DNA of 64,000 nucleotides from JBAYIE01 sp041665785 (GTDB lineage: Bacteria > Bacteroidota > Bacteroidia > UKL13-3), in contig JBAYIE010000010.1 in NCBI GenBank assembly GCA_041665785.1, forward strand, positions 1-64,000. The letters run 5' to 3'. Shown here one piece after another: positions 8,685 to 18,408 of the stretch; within the stretch, counting starts at the first letter, position 1, and every line of letters begins with the position of its first letter. The notes under the pieces are model-generated. The model worked only from the letters and a program-made list of their open reading frames with translations, had not been told where the DNA came from and did no database searches. The position numbers and the translations under genes are program-made.

Positions 8685-9668
8685 ATGGCTATGATCAAAG
8701 TCAGTATCATCCTGCCGGTTTTAAATGAAATCAAGAGCATTGCTCAAGTGCTCAATAACTTGCTGTCGGATGAATCTGTTTCAAGGGAAATTATTGTGGC
8801 TGATGGAGGTTCTGTTGATGGAACGGATGCATGGGTGGCATCCTTTGCTTTGCAACATCCGGAGGTTCGATTGATCCGCAATCCGGATAAATATGTGAGC
8901 AATGCGCTTAACCGTTGTATTCCGGAGGCACGCGGACAATACATCGCCATTCTGGGTGCACATGCTGATTATCCGAAAACTTATATACATACAGCAGTAA
9001 CTTTTCTGGATGACCATGCAAACTATGTGATGGTTGGAGGTCCTATCAATCATGTGGCCAAAACACCAACAGGTAAGAGCATTGCTTTTTGTATGACCTC
9101 TTCGTTTGGAATGGGTAATTCGGCATTCCGAACCTCAATAAAGGATATGGATTCAGATACCGTTCCTTTTCCGGTTTACCGGAAAGAATTGTTTTTTGCT
9201 TTGGGTGGTTATGATCCTGCCTTGATTCGTACTCAGGATTCCGACTTTCATTATCGTGCGATCCGTGCCGGATATAAAATCCGTATGCAGGAATCTCTCC
9301 GGTCTGATTACCATACCCGTGAGGATCTAAAATCATTTTCCCTTCAGTTTTACAGTTATGGCTTTTATAAAGCCCATGCACTCGTCAAACCGGGATATAT
9401 CATGAAATGGCGGCATTTTGTTCCGGCATGTTTTACCTTATATATAATTGGATTACTACTTACTACTTTCTTTGCTGATGCATCGTTCCGATTCCGTTTT
9501 CCTGCATTTATATATGTGTTAATTGCATTCTATTATTCATCCCGCAACTGGAAAAATTTGTCCATGTTCATAACTAACATGATCGCTTTTCCTCTTATGC
9601 ATTTGAGTTATGGCACCGGAACTGTTGCCGGATTCTTAACGATTATGCTTAAGAAAATCAAAAACTAA
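8685..9668 (+). CDS. Family 2 glycosyltransferase, membrane-anchored (ExoA-like)
   Basis: This 327-residue protein has an N-terminal GT-A domain: VSIILPVLNEIKSI, the DGGSVDGT nucleotide-sugar loop, and an acidic QDSDFHYRAIRAGY segment near residue 185. Two or three hydrophobic helices follow after residue 240 (FVPACFTLYIIGLLLT onwards). This is the layout of ExoA-type succinoglycan glycosyltransferases, which build a polysaccharide on a lipid carrier at the inner membrane. ATG at 8685 or 8691 is equally possible. The gene is probably in an operon with the UpxY regulator. Sugar and product are unknown. Confidence 0.85.
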   Translation: MAMIKVSIILPVLNEIKSIAQVLNNLLSDESVSREIIVADGGSVDGTDAWVASFALQHPEVRLIRNPDKYVSNALNRCIPEARGQYIAILGAHADYPKTYIHTAVTFLDDHANYVMVGGPINHVAKTPTGKSIAFCMTSSFGMGNSAFRTSIKDMDSDTVPFPVYRKELFFALGGYDPALIRTQDSDFHYRAIRAGYKIRMQESLRSDYHTREDLKSFSLQFYSYGFYKAHALVKPGYIMKWRHFVPACFTLYIIGLLLTTFFADASFRFRFPAFIYVLIAFYYSSRNWKNLSMFITNMIAFPLMHLSYGTGTVAGFLTIMLKKIKN

Positions 9669-9963
9669 GAACTCCATTAGCAACCATTTATTTCGGATAG
9701 CATTGATTTTCCGATAATTGCATCTTAAATAAGAGAATATCTATTTTAGGATTGCTGTTATAGTCTCAACATTATTTTTATAAAGCAAAGAATCAGGCAG
9801 AACAGGTCAGAATTTGCTTAGACAAAGTCTAAATAAAAAAAATATTAACAGCCCCTACCAAATCCTGTAAATGTCAATATATTTGCGCGTCGGAGTGGGT
9901 AAATTATGTATTCTAACAGACGTTCCTCCACTCTCATAAAAACCAGACAATCAAATTGTTAAG
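9669..9963 (+). promoter_or_regulatory. Intergenic leader of the act operon with -7 element at 9878-9885
   Basis: This 295-base gap has no gene. TATATTTG at 9878-9885 exactly matches TAnnTTTG and lies 79 bases before actA, implying a leader of about 70 nt. No -33 TTG at good spacing and no terminator for the preceding gene were recognised. Confidence 0.5.
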
Positions 9964-11247
9964 ATGAGATTAGTAAAATTTACCGCCTTATTAACCCTTT
10001 TGTGTTTCACCGTACATTTTGCAATTGCAGATGTAGCAGAAGGAGAAAAATTATTCAATGCGAATTGTACCGCATGCCATTCATTCAGCGACCGACTTGT
10101 TGGACCTGCATTAAAGGATGTGGAAAAACGCCGTTCGGATGCATGGCTTTTGAAATGGATTAAAAATTCGCCTGAGATGGTAAAATCGGGAGATGCCGAT
10201 GCCGTTAAATTGTTTAACGAGTTTAATCAGGTTCCGATGACTCCGTTTACACATTTGAGTGATGATCAGATTAAATCCATCATTGCTTTTATGAAGACCG
10301 GCGGACCTGCGCCTGTTGCACCCGTTGCAAGCACAGCAGGCAGTTCAACCCCTGCGGGCTCAGCAGTTAGTTCAACCAGTGCTGATCCGTTTTATAACAA
10401 TACAACGTTGTACGCCCTGGCTTTAATGGCGCTGATTTTATTTCTGATTGTATTTGTACTGATCCGTATCAAGAAAACAGTTCGCGAAATTTACTACCAG
10501 CGATTCCCAGAAAAACTGCTGGCAGAGGCCGAATTTGCAGTTGATCCGCGTACTACCTGGAAATATAAATTGTTCAAAAAACATCCGGTTGTTGGCGTAA
10601 TGGTAGTTGGATTGGTATTTACACTGGTACTGGGGATCTATGGTTTTGACTATGGCAACCGCAATGTGGGTGTACAAAAAGGATACGCACCGGTTCAACC
10701 TATTAATTATTCGCATGAACTGCATGCCGGTAAATACAAAATCAACTGTTTGTATTGCCATAGTGGAGCCGATAAAGGTAAACAAGCAACTATTCCATCT
10801 CCATCCACCTGTATGAATTGCCATATGCACGTTACGGCCAGTAAAAAGTACGATGGAAAAATCTCACCGGAGATTCAAAAAATTTATGATGCAGTGGGAT
10901 GGGATGGCGACAAAAAAATGTATGATCCAGCCAAACCGAAACAACCTATTAAATGGGTACGCGTACATAACCTGCCCGACCTGGCTTATTTCAACCATGG
11001 TCAGCACGTAAAAATCGGTAAGGTTGAATGTCAGGCTTGTCACGGACCAATTGAGACCATGAAAGTGGTATCACAACATGCATCCCTGCAAATGGGATGG
11101 TGTATCAATTGTCACCGCGAAGCCAAGGTGGATCTGGCCAATAACGACTTCTACGAAAAATTGCATGCGCAATTGAAATCGGAAGGTAAATCGTATGCCA
11201 CTGTAGCTAATATTGGCGGACTCGAATGCGGAAAATGTCACTATTAA
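9964..11247 (+). CDS. actA: Alternative complex III subunit ActA, multihaem cytochrome c with N-terminal monohaem domain
   Basis: This 427-residue protein has a signal peptide and a small cytochrome c domain with CTACH near residue 36. A Ser/Ala/Pro linker leads to a membrane helix near 142-162, a second one near 205-225, then five further haem sites: CLYCH, CMNCH, CQACH, CINCH and CGKCH. The last five correspond to the pentahaem ActA subunit, which passes electrons through alternative complex III to a periplasmic acceptor. The extra N-terminal domain makes six CxxCH motifs. It is the first gene of the act operon. Confidence 0.88.
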   Translation: MRLVKFTALLTLLCFTVHFAIADVAEGEKLFNANCTACHSFSDRLVGPALKDVEKRRSDAWLLKWIKNSPEMVKSGDADAVKLFNEFNQVPMTPFTHLSDDQIKSIIAFMKTGGPAPVAPVASTAGSSTPAGSAVSSTSADPFYNNTTLYALALMALILFLIVFVLIRIKKTVREIYYQRFPEKLLAEAEFAVDPRTTWKYKLFKKHPVVGVMVVGLVFTLVLGIYGFDYGNRNVGVQKGYAPVQPINYSHELHAGKYKINCLYCHSGADKGKQATIPSPSTCMNCHMHVTASKKYDGKISPEIQKIYDAVGWDGDKKMYDPAKPKQPIKWVRVHNLPDLAYFNHGQHVKIGKVECQACHGPIETMKVVSQHASLQMGWCINCHREAKVDLANNDFYEKLHAQLKSEGKSYATVANIGGLECGKCHY

Positions 11248-11300
11248 TCCGATTCAAAAACTAATCACGATTTTCACTAATTAACTGAAAGAACGGTTCA

Positions 11301-14300
11301 ATGGAAAATAAAAATAAATACTGGAGAGGCTTAGCAGAGTTAAACCAAGACCCTGCCTTTTTAGCGCAAAAGAAAAACGAGTTTGGTGAAGGCATTCCAT
11401 TGGAAGAGGCCTTAACTGAACAAGATGGAGAACTCACCTCAAACAGAAGGGATTTTCTGAAATACTTTGGATTCAGTGTTTCAGCAGTAGCTCTTGCAGC
11501 TTGTAATAAAGCTCCTGTTAAGAATGTTATCCCTTATATTATTAAACCGGAAACCATCAATCCGGGGATCCCTAATTTTTATGCCACTACTACCGACAAT
11601 GGAGTGAGTGTATTGGTAAAAACACGCGAGGGTCGTCCGATTAAAATCGAAGGTAATCCGGAGTCGCCTGTATTTACAGGTGCAGTTGGTGCCGGAGAAC
11701 ATGCTTCCCTGCTGGGATTGTACGATAACGATCGTTTAAAATCGGCCATGGCCGGTAGTGCTGAATCGGATTGGGGAACAGTAGACAATAAAGTGATTGC
11801 CGGTCTTGGTGCTGCCAAAAGTATTCGTTTAGTAACCGGAAGCGTAAACAGCCCTTCCACTAAAAAAGCAATTGGAGCATTTCGGGCCAAATACCCTGCC
11901 GCAAAACAGGTAACCTATGAAGCTGCATCCAACGCAGCTATCATTGAAGCCAACAAACGGTCATTTGGAAAAGCAGTTGTACCTTCATACCGTTTCGATA
12001 TTGCAAAAGTGATCGTAAGTTTTGGTGCCGATTTTCTGGGTACCTGGATTTCACCATTGGAATTTACCCGTCAATGGGTAAAAAATCGGAAACCAAGTCC
12101 TGAAAAGCCGGAGATGAGTCGTCATATTCAGTTTGAAACCAATCTGAGTATTACCGGTTCCAATGCCGATGTGCGGTTTCCAATCAAGCCTTCTGCTGAA
12201 GGAGTGATTCTTGTAAGTTTATACAATCAGATAGCCAAGTTAGCCGGTGCACCTGTGCTTTCATCTCTTCCCAATATTGAGTTTCCTTTAAATTCAATCG
12301 AAAATACAGCTAAAGAACTTTGGAATGCCAAAGGAACTGCCCTGGTGATTTCAGGATCCAACGAAATTAACAACCAACTGGTTGTAAATGCTATCAATAG
12401 CTTGCTGGGAAATATCGGAACTACTGTTGATCTCGACAATAGCAACAACATGAAACTGGCTGATGATGCCGGATTTGAAACCTTAGTAAATGAATTAAAC
12501 AGCGGTGAGGTAGACGCAGTAATTTTCTACAATACCAATCCTGTTTACAGTTATTACAACGGACAGAAATTGGAAGCAGGAATAAAGAAAGCAAAACTTT
12601 CGGTTTCCACATCGCGAAGTCTGGATGAGACAGCAACTGTATGTATGTATATTGCTCCGGATAATCATTACCTCGAATCGTGGAATGACGGAGAACCTAA
12701 ATCAGGTTATTTTACACTTACCCAACCTACTATTTCTACCGTTTTCAATACCCGTCAGGCACAGGAAAGTTTGTTGAACTGGAGTGGAACTCCCGGTACA
12801 TTCTATGATTATATCCGTGAAAACTGGAAGTCTGTATTGAATGGTCAGGGTGCATTTGAAACGGTGTGGAACAAAAGTTTACATGATGGTTTCTTTATGC
12901 TGCCTTCAAAAACAGCACAAAGTTATACAGCTGCCGCATTGCCGGGAGAACTGGTTAACGAAGTATATAAAAACTACACCGGTTCCAAAGATAAAATGGA
13001 ACTGAGTTTATACAGCAAAGTTGGGATAGGCGATGGAACACACGCCAACAATCCGTGGTTGCAGGAATTACCGGATCCTATCTCACGCGTTTGCTGGGAT
13101 AATTATGCAGCTATCGGAAAAGCCACAGCAGATAAATTGGGTGTAACCGATGGGGATGTAATAAACATTTCAGGCAAAGGATATAAACTGGAATCAGTGC
13201 CGGTGCTTATTCAACCCGGTCAGGCTAACAATACCATTTCTTTAGCCATCGGATATGGTCGCACCAGTGGCGGAAAAGTTGCAAATAACGTGGGTAAAAA
13301 TGCTTTTGGTTTTGCTGCTTTTAATGGCAACTCTTTTTCATATTCAACAGCAGAAATTAATGTAGAGAAGGCTGCAGGCTCATATGAACTTGCACAAACT
13401 CAAACGCATCATACCATTGAAGGTCGTAACCTGATTCGTGAGGCTTCGCTGAGTGAGTATACAAAAGATGCCAAAGCAGGCAATCATTTTGATGCACATA
13501 TTATCAGCCTCTGGTCGGAACACGACATGAAGGGTCACAAATGGGGAATGGCCATCGACCTGAATGCATGTACCGGTTGCGGTTCATGTATTGTAAGTTG
13601 CAATGTTGAAAACAACGTTCCTGTAGTGGGTCGTAAAGAAGTAATCCGGGGTCGTGAAATGCATTGGATCCGTATCGACCGTTATTACAGCTTTAAAGAT
13701 AAAGACGGACGCAAAGCCAGCATGGAAAAAGGCATGGCAAATAACTTCCTGTTGCCGGAAGGTGAAGCACCTATCGATTACGGAAAAGAATCAACTACCG
13801 ATTTCGAAAATGTAAAAGTTACCTTCCAGCCGGTAATGTGTCAGCAATGCGGACATGCACCTTGTGAAACGGTTTGTCCGGTTTTGGCTACTGTACACAG
13901 TGCAGAAGGACTGAATCACATGGCGTATAACCGTTGTGTAGGAACACGCTATTGCGCGAATAACTGTCCGTTTAAAGTACGTCGTTTCAACTGGTTTAAA
14001 TACCGCGAGAACGATGAATTTGATTTTTACATGAACAACGATCTGGGCCGCATGGTGATCAATCCGGATGTTACTGTACGTTCACGCGGGGTTATGGAAA
14101 AATGTTCCTTCTGTATTCAACGGATTCAGGCCGGTAAACTTCAGGCAAAAATGGAAAACCGCGATCTGAAAGACGGAGATATTCAAACAGCCTGTTCAGC
14201 CTCTTGTCCATCGAATGCAATTGTATTTGGCGACATGAACGATGAGCACAGTGAAATATCCAAACTGTTCCGCAATGAACGCAGTTATGTAATGCTGGAA

Positions 14301-14441
14301 GAATACAATGTTCAACCATCGGTTAAATACCTGACACAAATTCGCAACGTAGACGAAAAAATAGCAGGAGATCATGTTGCACCAAAAGGAGAACATGGAC
14401 ACGATGCTGTAAAACACGAAGCAGCTGAACAACACTCTTAA
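11301..14441 (+). CDS. actB: Alternative complex III subunit ActB, iron-sulfur protein
   Basis: This 1046-residue protein joins a molybdopterin-oxidoreductase-like domain (about residues 60-720, in ACIII without a molybdenum cofactor) to a ferredoxin domain. Cysteine groups are ACTGCGSCIVSCN near 755, CQQCGHAPCETVCP near 850, CVGTRYCANNCP near 880, plus CSFCI and CSASCP further on, enough for four Fe-S clusters. Near residue 50 is NRRDFLK, a twin-arginine-like motif, followed by a hydrophobic stretch ending in a lipobox-like LAAC. Export by Tat and lipid anchoring are likely. Confidence 0.92.
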   Translation: MENKNKYWRGLAELNQDPAFLAQKKNEFGEGIPLEEALTEQDGELTSNRRDFLKYFGFSVSAVALAACNKAPVKNVIPYIIKPETINPGIPNFYATTTDNGVSVLVKTREGRPIKIEGNPESPVFTGAVGAGEHASLLGLYDNDRLKSAMAGSAESDWGTVDNKVIAGLGAAKSIRLVTGSVNSPSTKKAIGAFRAKYPAAKQVTYEAASNAAIIEANKRSFGKAVVPSYRFDIAKVIVSFGADFLGTWISPLEFTRQWVKNRKPSPEKPEMSRHIQFETNLSITGSNADVRFPIKPSAEGVILVSLYNQIAKLAGAPVLSSLPNIEFPLNSIENTAKELWNAKGTALVISGSNEINNQLVVNAINSLLGNIGTTVDLDNSNNMKLADDAGFETLVNELNSGEVDAVIFYNTNPVYSYYNGQKLEAGIKKAKLSVSTSRSLDETATVCMYIAPDNHYLESWNDGEPKSGYFTLTQPTISTVFNTRQAQESLLNWSGTPGTFYDYIRENWKSVLNGQGAFETVWNKSLHDGFFMLPSKTAQSYTAAALPGELVNEVYKNYTGSKDKMELSLYSKVGIGDGTHANNPWLQELPDPISRVCWDNYAAIGKATADKLGVTDGDVINISGKGYKLESVPVLIQPGQANNTISLAIGYGRTSGGKVANNVGKNAFGFAAFNGNSFSYSTAEINVEKAAGSYELAQTQTHHTIEGRNLIREASLSEYTKDAKAGNHFDAHIISLWSEHDMKGHKWGMAIDLNACTGCGSCIVSCNVENNVPVVGRKEVIRGREMHWIRIDRYYSFKDKDGRKASMEKGMANNFLLPEGEAPIDYGKESTTDFENVKVTFQPVMCQQCGHAPCETVCPVLATVHSAEGLNHMAYNRCVGTRYCANNCPFKVRRFNWFKYRENDEFDFYMNNDLGRMVINPDVTVRSRGVMEKCSFCIQRIQAGKLQAKMENRDLKDGDIQTACSASCPSNAIVFGDMNDEHSEISKLFRNERSYVMLEEYNVQPSVKYLTQIRNVDEKIAGDHVAPKGEHGHDAVKHEAAEQHS

Positions 14442-14466
14442 TTCATAATCATTAAATAAGCGATAC

Positions 14467-15882
14467 ATGTCATACGAGTCCTCAATAAGAGAAACATTAG
14501 TAGAAGGTGGTAAGACCTATGCCGACGTAACGAAAGATATCTTACGTCCGCTGGAGCAGAAAGCCTCAAAAGGATGGTGGATTGGCTTCTCCATTTCAGC
14601 CATTGTTCTGGCTGTCTGGATTTATGCAACCACTTACACCATGCTGGTAGGTATTGGTGCGTGGGGTTTGAACAAAACCGTGGGATGGGCTTTTGATATT
14701 ACAAACTTTGTATTCTGGGTGGGTATTGGTCACGCCGGTACATTGATTTCCGCAGTATTGTTGTTGTTCCGTCAGAAATGGAGGATGTCGATCAACCGTT
14801 CAGCAGAAGCGATGACCATTTTTGCAGTAATTTGTGCAGCATCCTTTATTCTTTCGCATATGGGTCGTCCGTGGGTTGCTTATTGGCCTATACCGCTTCC
14901 GAACGCATTCGGAACCTTGTGGGTAAACTTTAACTCACCGTTGGTATGGGACGTTTTTGCGATCTCCACATACTTCTCGGTATCCTTAGTATTCTGGTAT
15001 ATCGGACTGATTCCGGACATTGCATCCATCCGCGACCGTGCTACTACAAAGATTCGTCACTTTATGTACAATTTCTTTGCCATGGGTTGGAACGGTTCAA
15101 CCCGTACCTGGCACCGGTATGAAATGATCGCGCTGATTCTGGCAGGTATTTCTACCCCACTGGTACTCTCGGTTCACTCCATTGTATCCATGGACTTTGC
15201 TACTTCACTGGTTCCGGGATGGCATACCACCATCTTCCCTCCTTACTTTGTGGCCGGTGCGATTTTCTCCGGTTTCGGAATGGTATTGACCTTGCTGGTG
15301 GTTGGCCGTGTAGTATTGAAACAGGAAGAATACATTACCATGGGTCACCTGGATGCTATGTGTAAAATAGTAATGCTTACCGGAACCATGGTAGGGTTGG
15401 CATATATCACTGAATTTTTTGTTGCCGCTTATTCGGGTGTTCAATACGAACAATATGCATTTTTGAATCGCGCATTCGGACCTTACTGGTGGAGTTACTG
15501 GACCATGATGTCGTGTAACTTACTTGCTCCACAGGTATTCTGGTTGAAATGGGCCCGTTCAACACCGTGGTTTATTTTCATGATGTCGATTATTGTGAAT
15601 ATCGGAATGTGGTTTGAGCGTTTTGTAATTATCGTTACATCCCTGCACCGCGACTTCCTGCCATCGAGCTGGATCATGTACACACCTACCGTTACTGAAA
15701 TTGCGATTCTGATTGGTTCGTTTGGTTTATTCTTTACTTTATACTTCTTATTCTGCCGTTACTTACCGACGATCAATATCGCAGAAATCAAATCGATCCT
15801 GCCAACGCACAGCCATGCAGATCATGGAACCGGACATGATCACCATACCGAAATTAAGAAAGGAGACGCTATTCATGGATAA
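14467..15882 (+). CDS. actC: Alternative complex III subunit ActC, NrfD/PsrC-like quinol-binding membrane protein
   Basis: This 471-residue polytopic membrane protein has about ten hydrophobic helices and belongs to the NrfD/PsrC/HybB family. The tail is histidine-rich (HADHGTGHDHHTE). In solved ACIII structures ActC contains the menaquinol oxidation site. The gene lies 25 bases after actB and its last codons overlap the start of actD by 8 bases, showing translational coupling within the operon. Confidence 0.92.
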   Translation: MSYESSIRETLVEGGKTYADVTKDILRPLEQKASKGWWIGFSISAIVLAVWIYATTYTMLVGIGAWGLNKTVGWAFDITNFVFWVGIGHAGTLISAVLLLFRQKWRMSINRSAEAMTIFAVICAASFILSHMGRPWVAYWPIPLPNAFGTLWVNFNSPLVWDVFAISTYFSVSLVFWYIGLIPDIASIRDRATTKIRHFMYNFFAMGWNGSTRTWHRYEMIALILAGISTPLVLSVHSIVSMDFATSLVPGWHTTIFPPYFVAGAIFSGFGMVLTLLVVGRVVLKQEEYITMGHLDAMCKIVMLTGTMVGLAYITEFFVAAYSGVQYEQYAFLNRAFGPYWWSYWTMMSCNLLAPQVFWLKWARSTPWFIFMMSIIVNIGMWFERFVIIVTSLHRDFLPSSWIMYTPTVTEIAILIGSFGLFFTLYFLFCRYLPTINIAEIKSILPTHSHADHGTGHDHHTEIKKGDAIHG

Positions 15883-16399
15883 TAAAATGTTATTGGGAAT
15901 TTACGATAATCCCGATGCTACATACGCTGTAACCAAGCAATTGATGCACGATGGTTACGATGTACACGATGTATATTCACCTTTTGCCATTCACGGTCTG
16001 GATCGTGTGATGAAAATCAGAAGAACCCGCCTTTCGATTGCTGCCTTTGTATTTGCCATGATAGGTGTGACATCTGCCATCAGCCTCATGATGTATGCCG
16101 GTTTCTTCGACTGGCAAATCAATATCGGTGGAAAACCTTCGATGCATATTCCAACCTATATTCCAATCACTTTTGAATTGGGTATTTTATTCACTGCCTT
16201 TGGAATGGTGGGTTGTTTCTTTATTGTAAACCGCATGTTCTGGGGACGCAATACCGATACCATGGATATTCGTGTTACCGACGACCGTTTTGTAATTGCC
16301 GTAAATATTCACGAAAACAAAACCAATGTAAACGCCCTGCAACAAATTCTTGTTTCGGGTGGAGCATTGGAAGTTAGAGAAAGGATAAAAGAGATCTGA
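15875..16399 (+). CDS. actD: Alternative complex III subunit ActD (DUF3341)
   Basis: This 174-residue protein starts MDNKMLLGIYDNPDATYAV and has two transmembrane helices near residues 55-75 and 105-125, the DUF3341 arrangement of ActD. The frame is open further upstream inside actC, but the family begins at this ATG, which is preceded by AAGGAG. ActD is a membrane subunit lacking cofactors, thought to help assemble or gate the complex. It overlaps actC by 8 bases. Confidence 0.9.
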   Translation: MDNKMLLGIYDNPDATYAVTKQLMHDGYDVHDVYSPFAIHGLDRVMKIRRTRLSIAAFVFAMIGVTSAISLMMYAGFFDWQINIGGKPSMHIPTYIPITFELGILFTAFGMVGCFFIVNRMFWGRNTDTMDIRVTDDRFVIAVNIHENKTNVNALQQILVSGGALEVRERIKEI

Positions 16400-16401
16400 T
16401 T

Positions 16402-17019
16402 ATGAAGAAGACTTTATATACACTTTTTGCCTGTACCGGAATTGCATTCCTGATCAGTTCATGTGGTGCCGGCGGCGATAATCCAGGAAGCGAATATGCA
16501 CCAAACATGTATGTTTCGTTTGCCTACGAACCCATGTCGCAACTTGCCGAACAACCCAATACGATCAATGCTTATGGCATGAATATGCGTTTACCGGTTA
16601 AAGGAACCATTGCCCGAGGACAGCTTGATTTTGCAACCTATGCTACGGAAAAAACAAACGAAGCATACGAAGCAGCAGCAGCAATACACAATCCTGTTCC
16701 TAAAAACGCTTATAATCTGGCAGAAGGTAAACGCCTGTACAATATCAATTGTACTCCTTGCCACGCCGAAGATGGTAAAGGTCGCGGAACAATCGTTGAA
16801 GATGGCAAATTCCCTCAGGTTCCTGCCTATGGAGATCGGCTACCAACGATCAATGAAGGCAAAGCATTCCACTCCATCAGTCATGGAAAAAACCTGATGG
16901 GTTCATACGCATCGGTTCTTACCCCGGTTCAGCGCTGGCAGGTAATCCATTATATTTATGAACTCAGCGGTACTACCAAGACAGTCGCTGCTTCTACCAC
17001 TAACCCTTCTACTCATTAA
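16402..17019 (+). CDS. actE: Alternative complex III subunit ActE, monohaem cytochrome c lipoprotein
   Basis: This 205-residue protein has a lipoprotein signal (FLISSCGAGG, acylated cysteine near residue 21) and one haem site, NCTPCHAEDGKG, near residue 115, with a methionine ligand expected in the NLMGSYAS region. It is the peripheral monohaem subunit that hands electrons to the downstream carrier. It starts 2 bases after actD. Confidence 0.9.
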   Translation: MKKTLYTLFACTGIAFLISSCGAGGDNPGSEYAPNMYVSFAYEPMSQLAEQPNTINAYGMNMRLPVKGTIARGQLDFATYATEKTNEAYEAAAAIHNPVPKNAYNLAEGKRLYNINCTPCHAEDGKGRGTIVEDGKFPQVPAYGDRLPTINEGKAFHSISHGKNLMGSYASVLTPVQRWQVIHYIYELSGTTKTVAASTTNPSTH

Positions 17020-17039
17020 CCGAATAAACATTGATTGAA

Positions 17040-18344
17040 ATGGAACATACTAACGTTCAAATCAGAGAAGAAAAATACGATTTTACCGGTAAGGCGAAAA
17101 GATTCACTTTTATCCTGATGGGTCTGGGATTGTTACTCGCTGTAATCGGATACCTCACCTACCATCCGCATATTGAAGGATTAACCGAAGATCAGTTGCA
17201 TCATTTGCCACTAAAGCGCCTGTTGGGGAGCTTATTGTTTAACAGTTATTTCTTCTTCATTATTTCTGCCTGTGCGCTCGCATTCCTTGCCATCAGCCAA
17301 CTCTCCAATGCCGGATGGTATGTAGCCATCCGTCGTATACCGGAAGCCATGACCGAATTTATGCCAATCGGTGCTATCGTACTTATCCTGTTAGCTCTGT
17401 TTGGATTAACCACTATATACCACTGGGCGCATGAAGGTGTAATGGATACCGATCCATTGCTGATGAAGAAAACCTGGTACCTCAATAAACCGTTCTTCTA
17501 CGTTCGTTTGATTGCCTTTACTTCTTTCTGGACCTGGTGCGGTTATATGGTGCGTAAATATTCACGCAACGAAGATTCATTGTCAGGCGGGTTAACAGAT
17601 ACCACCTTCATGGATAAATCGTACAAATTGTCGGCGGCATTTATCGTGATTTTTGGATTTACCTTTTCCATGTTTGCCTGGGATATGACCATGAGCATCG
17701 ATGCACACTGGTACTCTACTATCTTTACCATTTATAATTTTGCTACCGGATGGGTAAGTGCCCTTACTGTGATGTATTTGTTTACACATTACCTGCGCTC
17801 AAAAGGTTACCTGAATATTGTGACCGACGAACATTTGCATGATCTCGGAAAATTCATGTTTGCGTTTTCTATTTTCTGGACCTACATGTGGGTTGCACAG
17901 TTCCTGTTGATCTGGTACGCGAATATTCCGGAAGAAGTTGCCTACTACGCTCCCCGTTTATTCGGAACATACAAATTGTCGTTCTACTTTAATCTGGTAA
18001 TGAATTTCATGGTTCCGTTTTTCATATTCATGCAACGTGGAAATAAACGCAACCGCTCTGTGGGTTATTTTGTGGGCGCCTGCTTACTGATTGGTCACTG
18101 GAACGATGTTTACCTGATGGTGATGCCGGGAGCCATGAATCTGGCCACTACCATTACCGAACATAATCCAATGGGGATTGTAGAAGTACCATCCCAAGGA
18201 TGGGGATTAATGGAACTCGGATTCCTTTCACTGTTTGCCGGTTTATTTTTATTCATCGTACAAAAAGCGTTAACCAAAGCAAATCTGTATCCTACCAAAC
18301 ATCCTTACGTTATAGAGAGTGCTTTGCACGATACAGGAGTTTAA
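17040..18344 (+). CDS. actF: Alternative complex III subunit ActF, NrfD-like membrane protein
   Basis: This 434-residue polytopic protein is a divergent NrfD/PsrC-family subunit paired with ActC. About ten helices are visible, with TFSMFAWDMTMSIDAHWYST and FWTYMWVAQFLLIWYANIPEE among the family-conserved segments. ATG at 17040 is preferred to a TTG nine bases upstream. It is the last act gene. A strong terminator follows at 18377-18405 and no cytochrome oxidase genes come after it, unlike in many Bacteroidota. Confidence 0.9.
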   Translation: MEHTNVQIREEKYDFTGKAKRFTFILMGLGLLLAVIGYLTYHPHIEGLTEDQLHHLPLKRLLGSLLFNSYFFFIISACALAFLAISQLSNAGWYVAIRRIPEAMTEFMPIGAIVLILLALFGLTTIYHWAHEGVMDTDPLLMKKTWYLNKPFFYVRLIAFTSFWTWCGYMVRKYSRNEDSLSGGLTDTTFMDKSYKLSAAFIVIFGFTFSMFAWDMTMSIDAHWYSTIFTIYNFATGWVSALTVMYLFTHYLRSKGYLNIVTDEHLHDLGKFMFAFSIFWTYMWVAQFLLIWYANIPEEVAYYAPRLFGTYKLSFYFNLVMNFMVPFFIFMQRGNKRNRSVGYFVGACLLIGHWNDVYLMVMPGAMNLATTITEHNPMGIVEVPSQGWGLMELGFLSLFAGLFLFIVQKALTKANLYPTKHPYVIESALHDTGV

Positions 18345-18376
18345 TCCTGTGCTCTGATCGAAAATATTTATACCTT

Positions 18377-18405
18377 AGGCTCTTCATCTGAAGAGCCTTT
18401 TTTTT
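18377..18405 (+). terminator. Terminator of the act operon
   Basis: AGGCTCTTC and GAAGAGCCT arms surround a four-base loop (ATCT), followed by eight or more T residues. The cdf start codon lies directly after it. Confidence 0.9.
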
Positions 18406-18408
18406 GCA

